Assembly: GCA_016212095.1 (NCBI GenBank)
Contig: JACRHH010000025.1
Location: 40,832 to 104,831, forward strand
Length of the DNA: 64,000 nucleotides
Direction: 5' to 3'
Source: Nitrospirota bacterium
Lineage (GTDB): Bacteria > Nitrospirota > Thermodesulfovibrionia > SZUA-242
Part shown: one piece after another, positions 1 to 7,910 of the stretch
Numbering within the stretch: position 1 is the first letter of the stretch
Layout of the letters: every line of letters begins with the position of its first letter
Notes under the pieces: model-generated
The model's database searches: none
The model's input: the letters and a program-made list of their open reading frames with translations, nothing else
What the model was told of the DNA's origin: nothing
Program-made: the position numbers and the translations under genes

Positions 1-228
1 TGGCGCAGTTTTGTTTCTGCGTCGTATGCGCATATTCTGGATGGAGCGCATGATTTCAGGGTTTCTGTCTGTTATGTCAGACCGGATGAACAGTTGAAGG
101 AGCTGGAACGGCATGGTTTTAGCGACATAACGATATATTCTTTGGTAACCGGGAATATGATTTCAATTTCTCAGGCAGCAGGTTCGTGCGATCCTTGGCT
201 TTATTACCTGTGCAGTATTCAGAAATGA
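1..228 (+). CDS. C-terminal end of a probable class I SAM methyltransferase (partial)
   Basis: The window opens inside this gene; frame 1 is open from base 1 to TGA at 226-228, leaving 75 residues. The tail has the order usual at the end of small SAM-dependent methyltransferases: a strand, a helix with PDEQLKELERHGF, a strand (ITIYSLVTGN), and an aromatic end (DPWLYYLCSIQK). The SAM-binding part lies outside the window, so the family is inferred from the C-terminus only. It precedes the GT-C gene on the same strand and could belong to the same glycan locus, for example in sugar or lipid-carrier methylation. Confidence 0.45.
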   Translation, partial: WRSFVSASYAHILDGAHDFRVSVCYVRPDEQLKELERHGFSDITIYSLVTGNMISISQAAGSCDPWLYYLCSIQK

Positions 229-291
229 CGGTGCGTTCGCTAGGCAGATATCATTATATGCAAAATTATCTTATAGTGATTGAGGTTGCTG

Positions 292-1749
292 ATGATTAGG
301 ATCGGTCGGATTGGTATGGATGAGATCAAAAATATTGCATTATCCGTAGTAAGTAAATTTACGTATGGAACGGGATATTGGGCCATCATTGTTGCCTTCC
401 TGATATCAAGAACGTTATTTCACATTTTGGGAATCAGAATGCTTTGGGCAAGTGAACACGAGCTTAGCATTTTTTGGCAGCATCTGGATATGGAATGGTT
501 GAAAACTGATTTCATACGATCATTGTATTATCTTCATGGTCAGCCCCCTCTTTTTAATGCGTTTCTTGGCTTGGTAATTAAAGTATTCCCCAATTATCAT
601 GCTGTTGCATTCAAAATTATCTACGCAGTGATCGGATTATGCCTTTATATGGGTCTATATGTTTTGTCTTGCAGATTTGGTGTTAGGGCGTGGCTTTCAT
701 TTATTGTCACGTTAGTATTTATGATAAGTCCATCGGCTATTGCCTATGAAAACTGGCCAAGATACACGTATGTCGTTGCATCTTTTCTGCTTCTTTCAGT
801 GTATTTTCTTGATTATTATATTGCGCACTCGCGCAAACGGTACCTGTTAGCGTTTTGTGTCTTGATTGCCTCTGTTGCGCTTAGCAGGAGTGCTTGGCAT
901 CTTGTTTGGGTGGTTGCTTCGTTAGGTATAGTGGCCCATGGCTTGAGGCAGCGATACCGTATTATCGCTATTTCAGGACTCGTGACGGTCTTACTTGTCG
1001 GATCCGTGTACATTAAAAACTATTACGAATTCGGTTTCTTTGGAACATCGTCCTGGATCGGAATGAATGTATCACGTATTACAACGTTTATGTTACCTTT
1101 GGATGAGAGAGCGAAACTTGTTAGCGCTGGAGTGCTTTCGCGATACGCATTAATCGAACCGTTCAGTCCTTTGGAAAAGTATGCAATTAACGATGAGTCT
1201 GGTTATGGGGCCGCAGCAATCAGGGAAAGACATAAGACTGGTGGAGGCGCTAATTTAAACAACAGTGCGTACATAGAAATATCAAGACGCTATATGGATG
1301 ATGCAAAAAGATTTGTCTTTTTATATCCTGGCAACTATTTAAAATCAGTTTCCATAGCATTAAAACGATATATGACCATTAGTAGTAGCCATTTGCATCG
1401 TGTTATGGAACCCTTAGCAGGGTATGAATCTGTATTTAATGCGGTATTTTTCTGGGGGCCTATCAGGAATATTTATCCGGTGATATGGATCTCTGTATTA
1501 TTAACGACAGCTTACTCTGTTAGACGTGTGTTTGTTATAAGGCAGGACGTTCATTCGATTGTGACATATCGTTATGTTGCATTGCTGCTGGTTTATGCGG
1601 ATCTCATATTCACAGCGCTGGAATATGGAGAAAATAACAAGTTTCGCTTCGAAGTGGAGCCAATATTTATTCTCATGCTTGCCGTTTATATCGAGGATGT
1701 AATTCGTTGTAAAAGCTTCTTGAAGCCTTGGAAAATATCAATGCTTTGA
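292..1749 (+). CDS. Polytopic GT-C type glycosyltransferase (putative polyprenyl-phosphate-sugar user)
   Basis: A 485-residue protein with about ten hydrophobic segments. It resembles GT-C (PMT/ArnT-like) membrane glycosyltransferases, which take sugar from a polyprenyl-phosphate donor on the outer face of the inner membrane. After the first membrane helix it carries a loop ending in HGQPPLFNAFLG, comparable with the first periplasmic loop of the GT39 group, though an exact DE catalytic pair is not obvious. An upstream TTG at 280 is possible, but ATG 292 sits 6 bases after GAGG and is preferred. It converges with the dprE2/dprE1/ubiA-like operon, so it may use the arabinofuranosyl donor made there; that substrate is an inference from position. 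Confidence 0.6.
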   Translation: MIRIGRIGMDEIKNIALSVVSKFTYGTGYWAIIVAFLISRTLFHILGIRMLWASEHELSIFWQHLDMEWLKTDFIRSLYYLHGQPPLFNAFLGLVIKVFPNYHAVAFKIIYAVIGLCLYMGLYVLSCRFGVRAWLSFIVTLVFMISPSAIAYENWPRYTYVVASFLLLSVYFLDYYIAHSRKRYLLAFCVLIASVALSRSAWHLVWVVASLGIVAHGLRQRYRIIAISGLVTVLLVGSVYIKNYYEFGFFGTSSWIGMNVSRITTFMLPLDERAKLVSAGVLSRYALIEPFSPLEKYAINDESGYGAAAIRERHKTGGGANLNNSAYIEISRRYMDDAKRFVFLYPGNYLKSVSIALKRYMTISSSHLHRVMEPLAGYESVFNAVFFWGPIRNIYPVIWISVLLTTAYSVRRVFVIRQDVHSIVTYRYVALLLVYADLIFTALEYGENNKFRFEVEPIFILMLAVYIEDVIRCKSFLKPWKISML

Positions 1750-1781
1750 ATACTCATTTATCCCCGATCATTCTTTCTAGA

Positions 1782-2528
1782 TTAGAGTCGTATCCGTAAA
1801 AAAACAACCTCCGGTATGTTTCGAATAATGAGCATTATCCATCGCCAGAACCACGGTAAGTAAACAGTATTACTGCTTTTGTAAAATGCTTTATAAATCC
1901 CACTAGCTATTACATCAGGTTTTGCAAATAAGAAATTCTTTGCGATATTAGCTGTCATTGGCGTGTCGACAAATCCAGGTTTGATGGTTACGACACTGAC
2001 ACCAGCTTTGTGCAAGCGTTGTCTCAATCCGGACAAGAATATTGACATTGCACCCTTTGCGGAGCCGTAAACATAATTGCTCTGCCTGCCACGATCACCG
2101 GCCACTGACGAAATTACTGTAATGCAACCGTGTCCAAGTTGTTCGAAATACGGTGCGATATAGGTGAGAATTGCTGCCGAACTGGTGAAATTAATCCGGA
2201 CAGCCCGTTCCATTTCATCGATATCCTGCTCGCAAAGATGCTGATCCGGAAGCGTTCCATGAGCAATAAGCAATCCATCGAGATCCGGATATTTCTCAAG
2301 ACAGGTATCAATAGAAGATATAATTGAGTCGCTTGAAAGCGCATCAAAGTGAGAGAAGCATACTTCCTTAGCTCCCCTGATTAACAAATCGTCGGCCAAC
2401 CGCTTAAGTTCATGTTCATCGCGTGCACATAAATATAACGATGAACCATGCTTTGCAAAAATCTTGGCTGTTTCATAGGCAATGGCGGATGTTGCACCGA
2501 TGATTAAAATTTTATTGGAAGCTGTCAT
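1782..2528 (-). CDS. dprE2: DprE2-like short-chain dehydrogenase/reductase
   Basis: A 248-residue SDR enzyme. The nucleotide-binding motif is GATSAIA at residues 11-17 instead of the usual TGxxxGxG, as in DprE2-like reductases. The central AHG lies at 89-91, the catalytic serine at 140/141 (VISSVAG), and Tyr154 and Lys158 form YxxxK (YGSAK). DprE2 reduces decaprenylphosphoryl-2-keto-erythro-pentose to decaprenylphosphoryl arabinofuranose after oxidation by DprE1. The start ATG overlaps the stop of the DprE1-like gene by 4 bases, which is strong context for a two-component epimerase. The SDR family is certain; the DprE2 role rests on this pairing. Confidence 0.8.
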   Translation of the reverse strand: MTASNKILIIGATSAIAYETAKIFAKHGSSLYLCARDEHELKRLADDLLIRGAKEVCFSHFDALSSDSIISSIDTCLEKYPDLDGLLIAHGTLPDQHLCEQDIDEMERAVRINFTSSAAILTYIAPYFEQLGHGCITVISSVAGDRGRQSNYVYGSAKGAMSIFLSGLRQRLHKAGVSVVTIKPGFVDTPMTANIAKNFLFAKPDVIASGIYKAFYKSSNTVYLPWFWRWIMLIIRNIPEVVFLRIRL

Positions 2529-3859
2529 CTAAGTCTATGTACCCTTCTGTAAAAACTTGACGAAAATTTGGGGTCAATAAAAGCTTTGAACGAGTTGAAA
2601 TCCGGGTAGGAAGCTTGAAATGTTTCTTCTGACATGCGTGAATCCTTGGCCGGGTATATTCTCCCCCCTGCTTTTATTACAACTGAGTCAAGATATTCCA
2701 GCAGAGAAAAGAGCTTTTGTCCAGCATTGGGGAAATCAAGAGCCAAAGTTATCCCTGGCATGGGAAATGAAAGCATACCTTCTTGCGGCTGGCTTCCAAA
2801 TTCCTTCATTACAGCAAGAAATGATCCAAGCTTGCTCTCAATGATCTTATGAATAATTGTTTTTATCGCCATATTATCTGCTGTAACCGGAACAGCGCAT
2901 TGCCATTGTAAAAAACCATTCTTTCCGTACATGCGATTCCAATTGGTGATCCCATCAAGCGGATAGAAGAACGTATCATAATGGACGATCCGTTTCTGAT
3001 GCCTGAAAATCTGTTTGTGATAGTAAGCGGTGTTGAAAAGTTTGACCGTATGCCTAGAGAGAAAACAGGATGGAGCGTCGCATGGAACTGATTTCCATGC
3101 CTGATAAGCATGCACGATTCCGCATGATGCACCATCAACGGATAACGGATGGTTTCCTCGCATGAAAATGCCGCGCACGGGATATTTCCCGCCATACTGG
3201 CAGTCCAGCCATGAGACAGTATATTCATACCCGCTTGATTCTAGGGATATTTGAAAGAATTCATCAATTCCGTTGAATTGTATCGATTCGGCTTCGATGA
3301 GGGAGTTCATAATTGGACGTAGCGTTATTTCTGCCCAAAGAATAATGCCAGTCAAGCCAAGCCCGCCAATTGTTGCGTGGAATAATTGACTGTTGGTATC
3401 TCTGCTGCAAAGATATCTTTCGCCGTCTGATCGCAGCAACTCGAAGCATCTGACATGCTTACAGAATGTACCGGCAATGTGGTGATTCTTTCCATGAACA
3501 TCGTTTGCAATGGCGCCGCCAATTGTTACATATTTTGTGCCGGGTGTTACAGACGGAAACCATCCTTTCGGAACAAAAACCTTCAATATTTCATCCAGTG
3601 TTACTCCCGCGTCGCATTTTACGACTCCGGAGACGGGATTGAAATCAATAAACTTGTCGAGCAATCTTGTTGAAATCAAATAACCATTTTGGTTTAAACA
3701 GGAATCGCCGTAGCTACGCCCTTTGCCGCGAGGCAAGACAGATACGTCAACCATTTGAATGAATATGTCAGCCTCATCGAAATTGCGCGGTACGTATTCA
3801 CCTAGATGATAAACCTTCGGAAATCTTCCCCATGATTCATACAATGAGCACTCTTGCAT
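2525..3859 (-). CDS. dprE1: DprE1-like FAD-dependent oxidoreductase
   Basis: A 444-residue FAD-linked oxidase of the vanillyl-alcohol-oxidase fold. The FAD-binding part reads PRGKGRSYGD (43-52) and continues with PGTKYVTIGGAIANDVHGKN (106-125), very close to the mycobacterial DprE1 pattern. The C-terminal substrate domain follows. DprE1 oxidises the 2-hydroxyl of polyprenylphosphoryl ribose; with DprE2 this epimerises ribose to arabinose on the lipid carrier. It lies 2 bases downstream of the UbiA-like gene and overlaps the DprE2-like gene, so the three are surely one transcript. Length matches the family (about 460). Confidence 0.85.
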   Translation of the reverse strand: MQECSLYESWGRFPKVYHLGEYVPRNFDEADIFIQMVDVSVLPRGKGRSYGDSCLNQNGYLISTRLLDKFIDFNPVSGVVKCDAGVTLDEILKVFVPKGWFPSVTPGTKYVTIGGAIANDVHGKNHHIAGTFCKHVRCFELLRSDGERYLCSRDTNSQLFHATIGGLGLTGIILWAEITLRPIMNSLIEAESIQFNGIDEFFQISLESSGYEYTVSWLDCQYGGKYPVRGIFMRGNHPLSVDGASCGIVHAYQAWKSVPCDAPSCFLSRHTVKLFNTAYYHKQIFRHQKRIVHYDTFFYPLDGITNWNRMYGKNGFLQWQCAVPVTADNMAIKTIIHKIIESKLGSFLAVMKEFGSQPQEGMLSFPMPGITLALDFPNAGQKLFSLLEYLDSVVIKAGGRIYPAKDSRMSEETFQASYPDFNSFKAFIDPKFSSSFYRRVHRLR

Positions 3860-3861
3860 GA

Positions 3862-4746
3862 CTAGTAATTAAGGTAAATGATCATGACAAAAGAGCCTAT
3901 CCACCCCAAAATAGCCAGTTGCAGGTATGAATCCCGAATGAGTAATTCTGCTGGCGCACCACTTGAATGCTGTACAAATGCCAATTGCATATAGCGAAAT
4001 ACTCCAAGCAATACGAAAAACGTTGTCAGATAAAGATGGTTAGAGTGAAGCTTTGATATGATTTCCGGTGAAACTGTATACATAATATAGGCAACAATGA
4101 CAACAGAGGCCATAATTATCATTGAATAATCAATGAATTGAATATTGTAGCCGTCGATGCTTCTTCGTCTTACCGTGCTGTCCTTGATGAACAAAAGAAC
4201 ATCGTCTCTCCGTTTGCCCAAAGCAAGAAAAAGAGCAAGCAGAAAAGTCATGAGGATTATCCAGTGCGAGAGCTCAACACCAGAAACCATACTGCCTGCG
4301 AACAGCCTGATTACGAAACCGGATGCTACAATGAAAATGTCTACTATTGCGATATGCTTGAGTTTGACAGAATAGAAGACATTTATAATGAAATAGAATA
4401 ACGCAAGATAAAAGATGTTTTCACCCATAGCAAGGAACATGGATAGTCCGGTGGTCAATAACACGGTAAGCATGAAAACCGCAGAGCGTTTTGAGATCTT
4501 GCCGGAAGCTAGTGGTCGTTTGCGCTTGACAGGATGCTGTTTGTCCTCATCAATGTCGTTGTAATCATTCATGATATACACCGCGCTTGCCGTGAGGGAA
4601 AAAGCTATGAAAGCCGCACACACTCTCCAAAACAGGGCTGTGTCGGTCATCCTGAGCGCGAAAAACTGTGGCAGAAAAATAAACAGGTTTTTCGTGTACT
4701 GATGGGGTCTAATCAGCCGGAGATATTCACGGATGCTGGTTTTCAT
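3862..4746 (-). CDS. UbiA-family decaprenyl-phosphate phosphoribosyltransferase-like enzyme
   Basis: A 294-residue integral membrane prenyltransferase with about eight helices. The first aspartate-rich motif reads NDYNDIDEDKQHPVKRKRP (residues 60-78), which matches the NDxxDxxxDxxHPxKxxRP form of decaprenyl-phosphate phosphoribosyltransferases (Rv3806c type) better than quinone-biosynthesis UbiA. The enzyme would join PRPP and a polyprenyl phosphate to give polyprenylphosphoryl 5-phosphoribose, the precursor for the DprE1/DprE2 pair encoded next to it. The start ATG overlaps the upstream glycosyltransferase stop by 4 bases. The 5-phosphatase needed between the steps was not found in the window. 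Confidence 0.8.
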   Translation of the reverse strand: MKTSIREYLRLIRPHQYTKNLFIFLPQFFALRMTDTALFWRVCAAFIAFSLTASAVYIMNDYNDIDEDKQHPVKRKRPLASGKISKRSAVFMLTVLLTTGLSMFLAMGENIFYLALFYFIINVFYSVKLKHIAIVDIFIVASGFVIRLFAGSMVSGVELSHWIILMTFLLALFLALGKRRDDVLLFIKDSTVRRRSIDGYNIQFIDYSMIIMASVVIVAYIMYTVSPEIISKLHSNHLYLTTFFVLLGVFRYMQLAFVQHSSGAPAELLIRDSYLQLAILGWIGSFVMIIYLNY

Positions 4747-6104
4747 TTAAATTTGTGTTCCTGTGCATTTATTATTTCGTAATACCATTTCAAGTATGCG
4801 TCAGCCTGTGTCGCAAGATCGTATCGGATTGATGATGTCGCATGTGTCATATTCTTTTGCAGCTCTGGCTCATTGATAAAGCGCAAAATTGCCTCCGCCA
4901 TCGCCTCGGCATTTTGTGGTGGCACTAGTAGTCCGGTTTCGCCGTCTTCGATTTGTTCCGGAATCCCTCCGACCGATGATGCTATTGCTGGCGTTCCGCA
5001 GGAAAGCGCCTCAATAACGGAATTGGGAAACGTATCCGCAAGCGCTGCATGCAGATATGCGTCTGCTGCTTGGTAATATCGGGACAGAATGCTTGGATTG
5101 CGTTGGAATGGCAGGAACAGCAAACGGAGATTGCCGATCTGTTCGGTTTCAGCGTCTTCGCCTATTGCCATGAATACAATATTTTTTTCGCGGGATCGGT
5201 TGGCGACAATTGTGATTGCTTCCTTCATCGTCGTGTAGTCTTTCCACCTGTTGTTTTTAACATGGCTGGCGGTAAATATTAATAGAACAGCATTCGGCGG
5301 CAAGGCGAGCTCTTGGCGCGCCTCATTCTTTGGGTATGGATGAAATATAGTGGTATCCACTCCGTTCGGAATCACTCTCGCCTCGGTAACCGACTGGGCT
5401 AAAATCGATTGTTGCACTTTGTTCATCAGCCACTGGCTTGGAGTCGTAACATACAGTCGGCATTTTGCGTATATTTCACGTTTCCGTCGCCAGTTGAAGG
5501 CCGTGGCATCACGTTGTATGGCCGGATAGATTGTCAGGTCTGGACATTGACCGCACCCGGTTTTCCAGCGGTAGCAGTTGAAAGAATGTGCGCAGTGCCC
5601 GCTTAAGAGCCAGGCATCATGAAGCGTCATGATCACCGGAACTTCCGCGCTGAGTTTCGGCAGAAACCGCAGGTCGAAATAATCGCCATGCAGGTTATGA
5701 AGATGGGCTATCTCCGGAGTTCCAGGATAAAAGGACAGAATTTTGTGGCTGCCGCTGAAATGGAAGTTTTCCCGCCCTCTCTCGATGTCGATATCGGGAC
5801 AACCGCCGGTTAAGCTACAGAGAAGATAGCGTATGAAACGAATACCGGGAACTTTGCCCCTCATGGATTGCAATAATGAGTGAGATTTACGAAATCGCTC
5901 TCCAAAATCAGTTTCAGCCGGAAACCTGGGAATTTCCACTACGCCATGACAGTCTGAATGTTTGAACCCAACGGCAAGACATGCCGAGTGTCCTTTTTCT
6001 CTGTACTTGTGGTGCAGGTTCCATGCTACTTTTTCGGCGCCTCCTGCGATATCGTGGGTATTGACCTGCATTATTCGAAGTGAACGATCAGGCATGTCTG
6101 GCAT
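4743..6104 (-). CDS. GT4-family glycosyltransferase
   Basis: A roughly 453-residue GT-B glycosyltransferase. The N-terminus reads IMQVNTHDIAGGAEKVAWNL, the group 1 acceptor-domain motif, and the C-terminal nucleotide-sugar part contains DTFPNSVIEALSCGTPAIAS and the EDGETGLLV loop typical of GT4. It probably adds one sugar to a lipid-linked glycan in the cytoplasm. Starts possible are ATG 6104 and ATG 6095; neither has a clear ribosome site. The 6095 codon overlaps the stop of a remnant reading frame just upstream, so it may be translationally coupled. It is first in the tight run leading to the arabinose-donor genes. Confidence 0.85.
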   Translation of the reverse strand: MPDMPDRSLRIMQVNTHDIAGGAEKVAWNLHHKYREKGHSACLAVGFKHSDCHGVVEIPRFPAETDFGERFRKSHSLLQSMRGKVPGIRFIRYLLCSLTGGCPDIDIERGRENFHFSGSHKILSFYPGTPEIAHLHNLHGDYFDLRFLPKLSAEVPVIMTLHDAWLLSGHCAHSFNCYRWKTGCGQCPDLTIYPAIQRDATAFNWRRKREIYAKCRLYVTTPSQWLMNKVQQSILAQSVTEARVIPNGVDTTIFHPYPKNEARQELALPPNAVLLIFTASHVKNNRWKDYTTMKEAITIVANRSREKNIVFMAIGEDAETEQIGNLRLLFLPFQRNPSILSRYYQAADAYLHAALADTFPNSVIEALSCGTPAIASSVGGIPEQIEDGETGLLVPPQNAEAMAEAILRFINEPELQKNMTHATSSIRYDLATQADAYLKWYYEIINAQEHKFK

Positions 6105-6279
6105 TTGTAACAAAATCGAGATATGCCTGATTCATTTTTTGGGCGATGACAGCCATTGAAGCGCGCTTCACAGGCTTCTCTCCACTAGGTTGAAAAATGT
6201 TTTTTGCATGGCGTTCGCGTCTTTCTGAGGAGTAAATGCTTTCTGTTACTTCTATACTTATTGGCAACGACCTTCTGCA
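6095..6279 (-). pseudogene. Possible remnant of a glycosyltransferase C-terminus
   Basis: After the deacetylase stop codon (TAG at 6280-6282) the same frame stays open for about 60 codons to TGA at 6095-6097, with no ATG start and no ribosome site of its own. The last part, RASMAVIAQKMNQAYLDFV, resembles the final helix of GT4 enzymes, which often ends like FSxExIAxKxExVYxxL. It may be what is left of a deleted glycosyltransferase gene between the deacetylase and the GT4 gene. The match is short and from memory, so confidence is low; a plain untranslated spacer is the alternative. Confidence 0.3.
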
Positions 6280-7233
6280 CTATTCAAACGCATAATTGAT
6301 ATTTTCAATAAACAGGGTTTGATCCCAGTCATCAATATACATTCTCTTCAGGCTGAAAACATCTGTTGCAGTCGTGTTATAACCATGCACAGTTGTAACC
6401 GCCGACTTCATTCCAGCTTCCATGACTATTTTGCGCGGCACAGGCATTACGCTTCCACTGGTCACTTCTTTTTCATCGTAAGGGTATGAAAAATGTTTTA
6501 TCGGGACATTAAGCCTTGAAGCAAGAACCCGTTTAGACTCAAGCACCTCATGTCTGGCATCATTCTCCGAGATACTGCCCAGACTAGGATGTTTGCATGA
6601 ATGGGATCCTATCAACATTCCACCTATTAACATTGCGTCAAGTTCGTGCCAAGCCATAGGCCTATCGGTAAGATGGTCTTCCAACCAGACATCATCCCTA
6701 TGATGCATTAAAGACAACATGCGTTCGCGTTCATCAACCGAAAGGTTCCTGAACCAACTGACAATGTTAAGCAGATGCAATTTTTTTAAGTGCGACGAAG
6801 AAAGATCATAAACATTGTTTCCAATTTGCAGTGACTCAGAGTTGGAAACTAAACGCTTGACCTCATCCCACCAGAATAGTCTGTTCCCTCCAATGTAATC
6901 TGTTGCTACATAAAATATGGCTGGCAAATTATAATTTTTCAACACCGGCAATGCATAGGTGAAATTATCCGCATAGCCATCATCAAAAGATATTACGACC
7001 TGTTTTTTCTCAGCGAGTCGTCCTTCTAAATGTTGACGCTCGAACTCGTCCATGCTGATAACAGGGTAATTCTTTGCAAGATGTGACATATGCGCAGCAA
7101 AATTTACCTCTGTAACCGCTATGCGGAACGGATTATCTGAAATATCGGGCAGGACTCGATGATACATGAGGATGACAACCCTAGCCGTAGAGCCTGATGT
7201 TTTGCGAACTAAACCTCTCCAGAACTTGAGCAC
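6280..7233 (-). CDS. Polysaccharide deacetylase family protein (NodB homology domain)
   Basis: A 317-residue protein with the carbohydrate esterase 4 motifs: MYHRV near residue 23, SFDDGYADN at 82-90 (the two aspartates that bind metal and act as base), and GSHSCKHP at 209-216 (the metal-binding histidines). Family members remove acetyl groups from N-acetylated sugars. The N-terminus shows no clear signal peptide, so a lipid-linked or nascent glycan substrate is possible. The start is GTG at 7233. It leads the minus-strand run and is divergent from the regulator/export operon. Confidence 0.85.
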   Translation of the reverse strand: MLKFWRGLVRKTSGSTARVVILMYHRVLPDISDNPFRIAVTEVNFAAHMSHLAKNYPVISMDEFERQHLEGRLAEKKQVVISFDDGYADNFTYALPVLKNYNLPAIFYVATDYIGGNRLFWWDEVKRLVSNSESLQIGNNVYDLSSSHLKKLHLLNIVSWFRNLSVDERERMLSLMHHRDDVWLEDHLTDRPMAWHELDAMLIGGMLIGSHSCKHPSLGSISENDARHEVLESKRVLASRLNVPIKHFSYPYDEKEVTSGSVMPVPRKIVMEAGMKSAVTTVHGYNTTATDVFSLKRMYIDDWDQTLFIENINYAFE

Positions 7234-7290
7234 GTGTTAAATAACCTCATATTCCAGCGTGACTTTATTATCGGGAAGATCATTGCCCAC

Positions 7291-7319
7291 TTGACAACCC
7301 TATAACGTTAGACTGTATT
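7291..7319 (+). promoter_or_regulatory. Sigma70-type promoter of the regulator/export operon
   Basis: TTGACA at 7291-7296 is perfect, followed by a 17-base spacer and TGTATT at 7314-7319 (4 of 6). Transcription would start near 7326, inside the palindrome at 7321-7339 and upstream of the preferred ATG at 7362. Confidence 0.55.
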
Positions 7320-7320
7320 A

Positions 7321-7339
7321 TGAGTAATGTTATTACTCA
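7321..7339. promoter_or_regulatory. Perfect inverted repeat at the transcription start, probable operator
   Basis: TGAGTAAT-GTT-ATTACTCA is a perfect 8-base inverted repeat with a 3-base spacer, placed directly after the -10 box of the promoter. This is where a dimeric winged-helix repressor would block initiation. The gene immediately downstream encodes such a regulator, so autoregulation is the simplest reading. Confidence 0.6.
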
Positions 7340-7361
7340 ATATCAAGCTCTAAGGTTGAAA

Positions 7362-7910
7362 ATGCTTGAAGGCGTGATTTCATCGAAGACGAAGGTAAAT
7401 CTTTTCGTCAAACTGTTTCTGAATCCGGAAACGAGGGCCTATCTTCGCGAGCTGGCTTCGGAATTCAACATGTCCACCAATGCGGTTCGCACCGAGCTTA
7501 ACATACTGAAAAAGAACAAGATTCTTGTTTCACAAAAAGACGGGCGGAATATTTATTACAGCGCGAACAGAACCCACCCGCTTTTCCCGGAGTTGTCCTC
7601 AATCGTAAGAAAAATTACTGGAATTGATTCTCTGGTTAACTCAATTGTTGAGCGATTGGGGAATTTGAAGGCTGTTTATCTGGCGGGTGATTACGCTCGT
7701 GGAGTGGATGCGGGAATCATAGACGTAATTCTTGTTGGAAATGTAAATAAGGTGCAACTGGACGATGTGATCATGAAAACAGAAAGATACATCGGGCGCA
7801 AGATACGCGGTCTTGTGCTGGAGGAAGGCGAGTTTGATACGCTTGCAGCCAAGGGCGGGCTTAATCCTGTCATGATGTTATGGAAGTCTGGGAGCAACGA
7901 GGCGCGATAG
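7362..7910 (+). CDS. Winged-helix regulator fused to a nucleotidyltransferase-like domain
   Basis: About 182 residues. The N-terminal half is an ArsR-like winged helix: YLRELASEFNMSTNAVRTEL is the helix-turn-helix and a wing follows around GRNIYYSANRTHP. The C-terminal half (AVYLAGDYARG, later IDVILVG) resembles the minimal nucleotidyltransferase fold, but GS is replaced by GD and only one aspartate of the usual DxD remains, so activity is doubtful. ATG 7320 is also in frame, but ATG 7362 has AAGG six bases upstream and starts with MLEGVISSKTK, a common N-terminus of this group. It heads the export operon and probably controls it through the adjacent palindrome. Confidence 0.75.
   Translation: MLEGVISSKTKVNLFVKLFLNPETRAYLRELASEFNMSTNAVRTELNILKKNKILVSQKDGRNIYYSANRTHPLFPELSSIVRKITGIDSLVNSIVERLGNLKAVYLAGDYARGVDAGIIDVILVGNVNKVQLDDVIMKTERYIGRKIRGLVLEEGEFDTLAAKGGLNPVMMLWKSGSNEAR

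Noticed and set aside
7320..7361. ATG 7320 as start of the regulator
   Set aside because: It directly follows the -10 box, so it lies before the expected transcription start, and it has no ribosome site.
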